Shown here: one piece after another, positions 6,747 through 12,824 of the stretch
Position numbering within the stretch: the stretch's first letter is position 1
Layout of the letters: the number at the start of each line of letters is the position of its first letter
NCBI GenBank assembly: GCA_013695775.1
Contig: JACCZV010000339.1
Coordinates: 1 to 15,908, forward strand
Source of the DNA: Chitinophagales bacterium
GTDB lineage: Bacteria; Bacteroidota; Bacteroidia; Chitinophagales; UBA10324
Reading direction: 5' to 3'
DNA length: 15,908 nucleotides
Program-made: the position numbers and the translations under genes
Notes under the pieces: generated by a model
Seen by the model: only the letters and a program-made list of their open reading frames with translations
The model's database searches: none
What the model was told of the DNA's origin: nothing

Positions 6747-7583
6747 ATGGTTGAGATAACAGCCTCAGCAGTAAACAAACTCCGCCAGCAGACTGGTGCA
6801 GGACTCATGGATTGTAAAAAAGCCCTGATAGAATCTGAGGGCGATTTCGAAAAGGCAATTGATTATCTTCGAAAGAAGGGTCAGAAAGTATCAGCACTTC
6901 GATCAGATCGGGAAGCTAAGGAGGGTGTAGTATTGGCAGTAGCCAATGATGCAATGGATGAGGGAGTGATTCTTAACCTTAGCTGCGAAACAGATTTTGT
7001 TGCAAAAAATGAGGAGTTTATCTCTGTCGCCAAAAAAGCTGCCCAGATTGCCTTAGAAAACAAAGCCGCTTCTGCTGAAGATTTGAGCAGCCTGAGCTAT
7101 GATAATATCACGATAGGAGAGAAGATAACTGAGATGGTTGGCAAGATTGGTGAGAAGATTGAGATCAGAAGGTTTGAAAGGATGAAAGGAGGCTGTGTCG
7201 TTCCTTACATACATTCAAACAATAGATTAGCGGTGCTGGTAGCCTTTAACCAGTCGAAGTCGGATATACTGATAAATACCGGTAAGGATTTGGCCATGCA
7301 GGTGGCAGCCATGAATCCCATAGCCGTGGATCAAAACACGATTTCTCAAAATGTTATTGACCGCGAACTTGACATCGCTCGCGAAAAAGCGAAGGCGGAA
7401 GGAAAGCCCGAGGCCATGATAGATAAGATAGCAGCCGGCGCATTGCAAAAATATTTTAAAGAGAACACCCTGCTCAGTCAGGAGTTTGTCAAAGACAATA
7501 AGAAAACAATTGCGGATGTGCTTAAGGCAATTGACAAAGATCTGAAAGTATCAGACTTTAAGCGGGTTTCTCTTTCTATCTAA
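6747..7583 (+). CDS. tsf: Elongation factor Ts
   Basis: EF-Ts is the cytoplasmic nucleotide-exchange factor that recycles EF-Tu from its GDP to its GTP form. The 278-residue product has the N-terminal UBA-like module with the signature KLRQQTGAGLMDCKKAL (residues 11-27), followed by LRKKGQKVS. The second signature, NLSCETDFVAKNEEF, comes near residue 77, and the dimerisation and C-terminal parts follow, ending in FKRVSLSI. Length and order are standard for the family. It follows rpsB by 130 bases on the same strand, the near-universal arrangement. ATG is preceded by TTAACAGAT, with no Shine-Dalgarno sequence. Confidence 0.97.
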   Translation: MVEITASAVNKLRQQTGAGLMDCKKALIESEGDFEKAIDYLRKKGQKVSALRSDREAKEGVVLAVANDAMDEGVILNLSCETDFVAKNEEFISVAKKAAQIALENKAASAEDLSSLSYDNITIGEKITEMVGKIGEKIEIRRFERMKGGCVVPYIHSNNRLAVLVAFNQSKSDILINTGKDLAMQVAAMNPIAVDQNTISQNVIDRELDIAREKAKAEGKPEAMIDKIAAGALQKYFKENTLLSQEFVKDNKKTIADVLKAIDKDLKVSDFKRVSLSI

Positions 7584-7586
7584 AAC

Positions 7587-7608
7587 GAAGATATCTTCTA
7601 AGATATTT
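7587..7608 (+). other. Palindrome and small hairpin just after tsf
   Basis: A perfect 12-base palindrome, GAAGATATCTTC (7587-7598), begins three bases after the tsf stop codon. It overlaps an alternative stem, AGATATC with GATATTT, around a TTCTAA loop. No T-run follows. It may be a weak 3' end or a protein site. Confidence 0.3.
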
Positions 7609-7696
7609 ATTCCAACGGAGTGAACCAATAAGATAATTTATTCCATAAATGGTTGCCTAATATTCTTTTTTTGAATATTCTGCATTGATTTATTCC
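7606..7696 (+). repeat. Three copies of TTTATTCC in the tsf-pyrH spacer
   Basis: The octamer TTTATTCC occurs exactly at 7606-7613, 7637-7644 and 7689-7696 within a 190-base spacer. Spacings between starts are 31 and 52 bases. The function is unknown; a regulator site or chance in AT-rich sequence are both possible. Confidence 0.4.
7659..7679 (+). other. Hairpin with a T7 loop upstream of pyrH
   Basis: AATATTC (7659-7665) and GAATATT (7673-7679) are perfect inverted repeats separated by exactly seven T residues. The stem is AT-rich. Unlike a normal terminator, the T-run is inside the loop. Confidence 0.4.
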
Positions 7697-7773
7697 GTTA
7701 TTGCATTTCGAAAGAGTAACAGCTTGACGAAGCCGAGTCTCAGATATTTTCTATGTCTTTGTGAAAATCACAT

Positions 7774-8484
7774 ATGGCTATTAGATACAAACGCATTCTT
7801 TTAAAACTTTCAGGTGAATCGCTTATGGGGACGCAGGATTTTGGCATCGATCCTGACATGTCAAACCTTTATGCACGTGAGATAAAGTCGGTAGTGGAGG
7901 CTGGAGTACAGATTTCAATAGTGATTGGGGGAGGGAATATATATAGAGGCATGGATGCAGAGGAGGCCGGCATCGAGCGAGCACAGGGTGATTATATGGG
8001 CATGCTTGCAACGGTGATGAATGGGATGGCACTGCAAAGCATCATGGAGAAATATGGCATAAGAACACGCCTGATGTCTGCAATAAAAATGGAACAAATT
8101 TGCGAACCTTATATCAGGCGTCGTGCAATCCGCCACCTCGAGAAAGGCCGTGTAGTGATTTTCGGAGCAGGAACAGGCAATCCATTTTTTACAACAGATA
8201 CGGCAGCTTCTTTAAGGGCCATTGAAACCGGAGCTGAGGTTATCTTAAAAGGAACCCGCGTAGATGGCATTTACACAGCTGATCCGGAGAAGGACCCGAA
8301 CGCTACAAAATTTGAAAGCCTGACCTTCGCGGAAGTTTATGAGAAAAATCTCAACGTGATGGATATGACAGCTTTCACACTCTGCAGGGAAAATGAATTG
8401 CCCATCATCGTCTTCGACATAAATAAGACGGGTAACCTGCTTCGCATTCTTGAGGGTGAAAAGATCGGCACAACAGTTTTTTAA
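7774..8484 (+). CDS. pyrH: Uridylate kinase (UMP kinase)
   Basis: PyrH phosphorylates UMP to UDP with ATP in the cytoplasm, a step of pyrimidine nucleotide synthesis. The bacterial enzyme belongs to the amino-acid-kinase fold and is a hexamer usually activated by GTP and inhibited by UTP. The 236-residue protein has the expected length and motifs: LKLSGESLMG near the start, SIVIGGGNIYRG (about 49-60), GMLATVMNGMALQ, then FGAGTGNPFFTTDTAA and LKGTRVDGIYTADPEKDPNA. Start ATG gives the family N-terminus IRYKRILLKLSGE. It follows tsf after 190 bases of repeat-bearing spacer, as in the common order rpsB-tsf-pyrH. The usual next gene frr is absent; a barrel gene follows after 14 bases instead. Confidence 0.97.
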   Translation: MAIRYKRILLKLSGESLMGTQDFGIDPDMSNLYAREIKSVVEAGVQISIVIGGGNIYRGMDAEEAGIERAQGDYMGMLATVMNGMALQSIMEKYGIRTRLMSAIKMEQICEPYIRRRAIRHLEKGRVVIFGAGTGNPFFTTDTAASLRAIETGAEVILKGTRVDGIYTADPEKDPNATKFESLTFAEVYEKNLNVMDMTAFTLCRENELPIIVFDINKTGNLLRILEGEKIGTTVF

Positions 8485-8498
8485 TTGTCTGTTCTCTT

Positions 8499-9359
8499 AT
8501 GGTCTTCCGAATTTCTATACCTCTCTTTCTAATATCGGTTTTTATTTCTTCTCCTTCTTTCGCTGGTGGGCCGTGGACACCGAAAAAAAATGGCGGCTAC
8601 GCACAACTTTCATTTTCTGCAATCGGCTCCAATCGTCTTTGGAACAATTTCGATGAACCATTTTCATTATATCGGAAAGTTCATGACCTCACCTTGCAAG
8701 CATTTGCCGAGTATGGCATAACAAACAATCTTACACTTTCTGGAACCCTCCCCTTTAAGTTTGTTTCTACCGGTGAAGAAACTTTTATGCTGGATACACT
8801 CCTTTCATCAGATACATTTCCCGCAGGAAACCTCAGTGGACTGAGCAATATTTCACTGGCGCTTAAATATAGATTGATTGATACAAAATGGAAGCTGGCG
8901 GTGCAGTTGAAGGCAGATACGCGTACCACGGTTACCGATCCCCGAACGGTTTTGCAAACAGGTTATGATTGCTGGAGCTACCAGCCTATGGTGCTTTTTG
9001 GGAGCAGTGCAAAGGCATTTTATTTCTTTATTTCGACAGGTTTTACCGTGCGCTCTAATAATTTCAGTGAAGCATTTAATGTATCAGCGGAAGCCGGGTA
9101 CAGTTTTTTTAATAGGAAAACTCAGCTCATACTTACAGCAGATCTAAACAAGTCATTTCTTAATGATTCCACGCAGAATACCGTATACCTGAACACTGGT
9201 TTGTATGTGAACAACCAGGAATTTCTCGCCTACGGATTAAAAATAAATCAGGCTTTAGGTGAGCAGTGGATGGTTAATGTCGGGGTGTTAGGTGCCGCAT
9301 TCGGAAATCTTGTAGCTTATGCTCCATCTTTTAATGCAGGCTTAGCTTATAAATGGTAA
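8499..9359 (+). CDS. Predicted outer-membrane beta-barrel protein
   Basis: This 286-residue protein starts with a clear Sec signal peptide (residues 1-22, ending SPSFA before GGPW). The mature part opens with WTPKKNGGYAQLSFSAIG, a pattern seen in Bacteroidota barrel proteins annotated as transporters or phenol-degradation MetA-like proteins. The rest alternates polar and hydrophobic residues with many Tyr, Phe and Trp, such as LTLSGTLPF, LKYRLIDTKWKLAVQLKAD and AEAGYSFF, as expected of amphipathic strands. It ends in LAYKW, an aromatic C-terminus that fits the signal recognised by the BAM complex. It begins 14 bases after pyrH on the same strand, so the two are probably co-transcribed, though no functional link is known. 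Ligand and role cannot be told. Confidence 0.75.
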   Translation: MVFRISIPLFLISVFISSPSFAGGPWTPKKNGGYAQLSFSAIGSNRLWNNFDEPFSLYRKVHDLTLQAFAEYGITNNLTLSGTLPFKFVSTGEETFMLDTLLSSDTFPAGNLSGLSNISLALKYRLIDTKWKLAVQLKADTRTTVTDPRTVLQTGYDCWSYQPMVLFGSSAKAFYFFISTGFTVRSNNFSEAFNVSAEAGYSFFNRKTQLILTADLNKSFLNDSTQNTVYLNTGLYVNNQEFLAYGLKINQALGEQWMVNVGVLGAAFGNLVAYAPSFNAGLAYKW

Positions 9360-9363
9360 AGTG

Positions 9364-9417
9364 AAAATAATGCTTCGGAATACATACCCTCACCTCACTC
9401 AAGTTTGACATTATTTT
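9364..9417 (+). terminator. Nine-base inverted repeat after the barrel gene, possible transcript end
   Basis: AAAATAATG (9364-9372) and CATTATTTT (9409-9417) are perfectly complementary, separated by 36 bases, and begin five bases after the stop codon. The right arm ends in TTTT. The long loop and AT-rich stem make it a weak terminator candidate. Confidence 0.3.
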
Positions 9418-9450
9418 GGCGTCTCAAATAGTCTCGCATTCCGCGTTATG

Positions 9451-9492
9451 ATATTAATAAAATTCATTAATATTAGACGATAATAAAATTCA
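9451..9492 (+). repeat. Inverted repeat plus direct repeat
   Basis: ATATTAAT (9451-9458) and ATTAATAT (9466-9473) form a perfect 8-base dyad with a 7-base gap. Overlapping it, the 12-mer TAATAAAATTCA occurs at 9455-9466 and again at 9481-9492. Compact dyads of this type may be regulator sites. Confidence 0.4.
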
Positions 9493-9584
9493 AACAAACC
9501 CATAAATTACTGCTGGAATTGATTTACCTACAGGCATCTATCTTATAACGTGAAATCATTTGCCGGAATAATTTCGGCCAAGTT

Positions 9585-9615
9585 TATAAGAAAATAATAT
9601 TATTATCTTCTTATA
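9585..9615 (+). repeat. 31-base imperfect palindrome
   Basis: TATAAGAA (9585-9592) pairs with TTCTTATA (9608-9615). The interior holds the palindrome AATAATATTATT (9593-9604) plus a three-base bulge. Fourteen of fifteen-odd pairs are A-T, so thermal stability is low; a DNA-level dyad upstream of bshA is as likely as an RNA hairpin. Confidence 0.4.
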
Positions 9616-9695
9616 TCACCTCTTTGGCACAATACGCCGAAGCGACCTCAAAATAAGCATTGCTGGATTCCTCTACAAACTATTTCTTACCTTTC

Positions 9696-9725
9696 TTTGT
9701 TAGGCTTGCTTCTACAATACATTTC
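9696..9725 (+). promoter_or_regulatory. Probable bshA promoter
   Basis: TTTG (9696-9699), an 18-base spacer and TACATTTC (9718-9725) match seven of eight positions of TAnnTTTG at nearly the usual distance. Transcription would start near 9730, only about ten bases before the ATG. A second TACATTTC at 9731-9738 directly abuts the start codon. Confidence 0.4.
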
Positions 9726-9739
9726 TTTAATACATTTCT

Positions 9740-10879
9740 ATGAAGATAGGAATTGTCTGTTACCCAACATACGGCGGAAGTGGTGTTGTTGCTACAGAAT
9801 TAGGAAAAGCTTTAGCCCAGAAAGGGCATAAGGTACACTTCATCTCCTATCGCGCGCCTGCACGACTGGATGGCTTTGTTGAAAATGTATATTATCATGA
9901 AGTCTCATTTGCCGATTATCCGTTGTTTGAGCGGGCTCCATATGAAACTGCACTATCAAGTAAAATTGTTGACGTAGCTAAGTTTGAACAACTTGATTTG
10001 CTTCACGTGCATTACGCCATTCCTCATGCTGCAACTGCTTACATGGCAAAGCAAATCTTAAAAACACAGGGAATTGATCTGCCCTACATCACCACCTTGC
10101 ATGGAACAGACATTACACTTGTAGGAAAAGACCCAACATATGCTCCAGTAGTTACGTTTTCAATAAATCAATCTGATGGGGTAACGGCAGTCTCAGAAAA
10201 TTTAAAAGAGCAGACATATCAGAATTTTAATATCTCACCCAATATTGAGGTGATTCCGAATTTTGTAGACCTGAGGCGTTTTCGAAAAGCAAAAAAAGAA
10301 CATTTTAAAAAGGCAATTGCCCCTAACGGGGAAAAGATTCTAATACATACCTCAAACTTTAGAAAGGTTAAGAGGACACATGATGTTGTGCTGATCTTTC
10401 AAAAGGTGCACGAGCAGATTCCCTCTAAGCTGCTGTTGGTAGGTGATGGGCCCGAACGTCAAAATCTTGAGATACTGTCGCGTGATTTAAATATTTCCGA
10501 GGATATCCGGTTCCTTGGCAAGCAGGATCCGGTGGAAGAATTACTTGCAGTAAGCGATCTCTTTCTGATGCCGTCTGAAACAGAGAGTTTTGGGTTGGCT
10601 GCGCTGGAAGCTATGGCCTGTCAGGTGCCGGTGATTGCCTCTAACGCAGGGGGAATTCCGGAAATTATCTTACATGGTGTTACAGGTTTTATGAGCTCTG
10701 TGGGAGATGTTGACGATATGTCAAAAAATGCGATTGCAATCTTGTCGAATGAAGATTTATTGAATCGGATGAAGCATCAGGCGCTTCAGCATTCGCTGAA
10801 GTATGATATCGAAAAGATATTGCCCATATATGAGGCTTACTATAAGAAGGTGCTGCAGAAGGCTCTTGTCGCAGTATAA
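9740..10879 (+). CDS. bshA: N-acetyl-alpha-D-glucosaminyl L-malate synthase (bacillithiol synthesis)
   Basis: BshA joins UDP-GlcNAc to L-malate, the first step in making the low-molecular-weight thiol bacillithiol; BshB and BshC then remove acetate and add cysteine. The 379-residue protein is a GT4-family, GT-B fold cytoplasmic enzyme of normal length. Its N-terminus IGIVCYPTYGGSGVVATELG is characteristic of BshA rather than of other GT4 enzymes. HGTD is at residues 121-124, NFVD near 174-177, GDGPER near 235-240, and the EX7E nucleotide-sugar motif uses E282 and E290 in ESFGLAALE. The start ATG is followed at once by the conserved MKIGI. It stands alone behind a 380-base spacer and converges on the permease gene with a 22-base gap. 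bshB and bshC are not in the window. Confidence 0.9.
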   Translation: MKIGIVCYPTYGGSGVVATELGKALAQKGHKVHFISYRAPARLDGFVENVYYHEVSFADYPLFERAPYETALSSKIVDVAKFEQLDLLHVHYAIPHAATAYMAKQILKTQGIDLPYITTLHGTDITLVGKDPTYAPVVTFSINQSDGVTAVSENLKEQTYQNFNISPNIEVIPNFVDLRRFRKAKKEHFKKAIAPNGEKILIHTSNFRKVKRTHDVVLIFQKVHEQIPSKLLLVGDGPERQNLEILSRDLNISEDIRFLGKQDPVEELLAVSDLFLMPSETESFGLAALEAMACQVPVIASNAGGIPEIILHGVTGFMSSVGDVDDMSKNAIAILSNEDLLNRMKHQALQHSLKYDIEKILPIYEAYYKKVLQKALVAV

Positions 10880-10901
10880 AATCTTCTAAGCAAATTGCGG
10901 T

Positions 10902-12149
10902 TCATTCCTGACTCAGATGATATGGATCTTTTGCTGCACGCCATGATGGAAACCAGGCAGCCAGCAGGCCTATAGACAACACAGTGAGAAAAACCAAAAT
11001 AAAATCGCCGGGTTTCATGATTACCGGATACGAATCTATTACGAATGAACCACCCCCAATTTTTAAGAGATCAAACTTTTGCTGAAGTAGGATTATAACT
11101 GCAGCCAACAAAAATCCCGATAGGCACCCTATTAATGAGAGCAATAATCCTTCAAGCAAAAATATTTTCCTTATCAGGGAATCATCGGCTCCCATTGTTT
11201 TTAAAATGGCAATGTCTTTCTTCTTCTCTATCACAAGCATAGAAAGTGAACCTATGATGTTAAACGCTGCAACTATCAAAATGAAGGTGAGAATGGCATA
11301 TACAGCCCACTTTTCTGTTCTCATAACTTTATATAGCACAGCATTTTGCTGAAGTCGATTTTTAACTTCGAAGCCAGCTCCGAGCACTCTTGCAATGTTT
11401 TGTTGAACATGAAAACCATCGGCCCCGGGTTGAAGAGCAAGCTCCAGTGATGACACCTCAGCTTCATAATCGGTTAAAAACCTAGCAAAGCTAAGAGGCA
11501 CAAAAATATATTTGCTGTCAAACTCAGATTGAATTGCAAAGCTTCCCGTTGGCTTGATGGGTGCTCTGTTAAATGCATCCTCTGGATTTATTGAGATGAT
11601 TTTTTCCTTACGCGGCATATATACATTCACCATTCCAAAGGGATTCTCAAAGTTAATGCCCAATGCCTGTTCCACTCCCAGCCCAACTATCGCAAAATCC
11701 TGACCGCTGCCTTCCAATATAAAGTCGCCATAATACATTGCTGAATCAATTCCAGTAATGCTGCCATAGCTTGAATCCACACCCTTTATGGTGGCAATGT
11801 ATTGGTTCTCTTCATAGGTTAATAATGCATTTTCTTCAACTACTTCTGAAATGGCACGAACCCCTGTTAGATTTTTTAATTCTGCTAATTGAAAAGTCGA
11901 CGGAGTAAAAGATTTTCCCTCTTTCGCAGTAATTGTGAAATCAGGGTTGAAGGAATTGTAGAGCGAGATCACCAGACCCTCAAAGCCGTTGAACACTGAC
12001 AACACGATGATAAGTCCAAAGGAACCAACAAGCATCCCTAACACGGAAACCCATGAAATGATGTTGATGGCATTGCTGGATTTTTTAGAAACCAGGTAGC
12101 GATAAGCGAATTTAAAAGCAAGGTTCAAGGCTTTCTGATTAATTTTCAA
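10902..12149 (-). CDS. FtsX-like ABC transporter permease, LolC/LolE family
   Basis: This 415-residue inner-membrane protein has the lipoprotein-releasing permease layout. One membrane segment lies near residues 30-57 (NAINIISWVSVLGMLVGSFG then IIVLSVFNGFE), followed by a periplasmic domain of about 220 residues. Three C-terminal segments are near 275-300, 325-355 and 380-400, with the FtsX motif VIEKKKDIAILKTMGA between. With an ATPase partner (LolD-like, not in view) such permeases extract lipoproteins from the inner membrane. Both possible starts are TTG: 12149 (used here) and 12128, which would give MNLAFKFAYRYLVSKKS and agrees better with usual family N-termini. No in-frame ATG occurs before residue 39, already inside the first membrane segment. 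It lies 72 bases after rbfA on the same strand, a common pairing in this phylum. Confidence 0.85.
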   Translation of the reverse strand: MKINQKALNLAFKFAYRYLVSKKSSNAINIISWVSVLGMLVGSFGLIIVLSVFNGFEGLVISLYNSFNPDFTITAKEGKSFTPSTFQLAELKNLTGVRAISEVVEENALLTYEENQYIATIKGVDSSYGSITGIDSAMYYGDFILEGSGQDFAIVGLGVEQALGINFENPFGMVNVYMPRKEKIISINPEDAFNRAPIKPTGSFAIQSEFDSKYIFVPLSFARFLTDYEAEVSSLELALQPGADGFHVQQNIARVLGAGFEVKNRLQQNAVLYKVMRTEKWAVYAILTFILIVAAFNIIGSLSMLVIEKKKDIAILKTMGADDSLIRKIFLLEGLLLSLIGCLSGFLLAAVIILLQQKFDLLKIGGGSFVIDSYPVIMKPGDFILVFLTVLSIGLLAAWFPSWRAAKDPYHLSQE

Positions 12150-12221
12150 TCTGGCGAAAATGCCATAATCGGAATATGAATATTATTTGGGTGTGAAAGC
12201 AGTGCTTGCATTTATTTTTTA

Positions 12222-12569
12222 CTACTTTTTTATCTTCCTGAATATCTCTTCCATTCTGAATACTTCTTCAAGAGAATCATCAATAAAGAAGTGAAGTTCC
12301 GGAACTCTTCTAATCTGGTTACGGATTTTATTGCCAAGCTTTCGGCGAAGGTCATTTTCATCTCTCTGTAAGGATTCAACAATCTCTGTCGGATTCTTTA
12401 TCTGGAAGAAGCTCAGATAAATTTTTGCAACCAGTAAATCTGGTGATACAATAACATGGGAGATTGTCATCATTCCCCCCTGAACCATGGAGAGGCTTTC
12501 ACGCTGGAAAATTTCACTCAGCACCTCTTTGATGAGCTGTGCTATTTTTTTTTGTTTTATGGTTTCCAT
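12222..12569 (-). CDS. rbfA: 30S ribosome-binding factor A
   Basis: RbfA is a small KH-like protein that binds the immature 30S subunit near helix 1 of 16S rRNA and helps late maturation; it is needed for cold growth in well-studied bacteria. The 115-residue product has the usual length. The N-terminal helix IKQKKIAQLIKEVLSEIFQR, the strand ISHVIVSPDLLVAKIYLSF, and RKLGNKIRNQIRRVPELHFFIDDSLE are all diagnostic. ATG at 12569 is the natural start. A run of nine A residues early in the gene encodes Lys codons. It is probably the first gene of a two-gene unit with the permease and diverges from the ABC exporter across a 255-base gap in which I see no full-consensus promoter. Confidence 0.95.
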   Translation of the reverse strand: METIKQKKIAQLIKEVLSEIFQRESLSMVQGGMMTISHVIVSPDLLVAKIYLSFFQIKNPTEIVESLQRDENDLRRKLGNKIRNQIRRVPELHFFIDDSLEEVFRMEEIFRKIKK

Positions 12570-12824
12570 TCAGGAAAAAATTCTCTTTGAAAAATACTTT
12601 TATAAGCAATGGTGCTGTTCTTCTGATGATAACGGAACGAATTTATAAGATAAATGTGCAACAGCCTGAAATATTTTTTTGGTTCAAACGGTAATTACTT
12701 CAGCATTATCTGGTATGGGATTGGAAATTATACGGCCCTCATCTTCTGACCGAAATTCCAAGCCTAAATCAATTTTGCATTAAGCTATGTAATATGAATC
12801 AACTCCGGGATATTTGAAGACAGA

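Larger units (their letters stand above)
9360..9739. other. 380-base spacer with several inverted and direct repeats, no supported gene
   Basis: This separates the barrel gene from bshA. It is AT-rich and holds four dyads or repeats (listed separately or noted here) plus the presumed bshA promoter at its right end. A GCCGGA/TTCGGC stem with one G-U pair lies at about 9562-9578. Only very short ORFs (about 11 codons) are present, and I see no tRNA-like fold. Confidence 0.6.

Noticed and set aside
7724..7761. TTG and TGTCTTTG as a pyrH promoter
   Set aside because: The gap of 27 bases is well beyond the usual 19-21 and the -7 element has a G where A is required.
12626..12694. 22-codon ORF in the rbfA-ABC exporter gap
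   Set aside because: Too short, no recognisable product and no promoter or repeat support.
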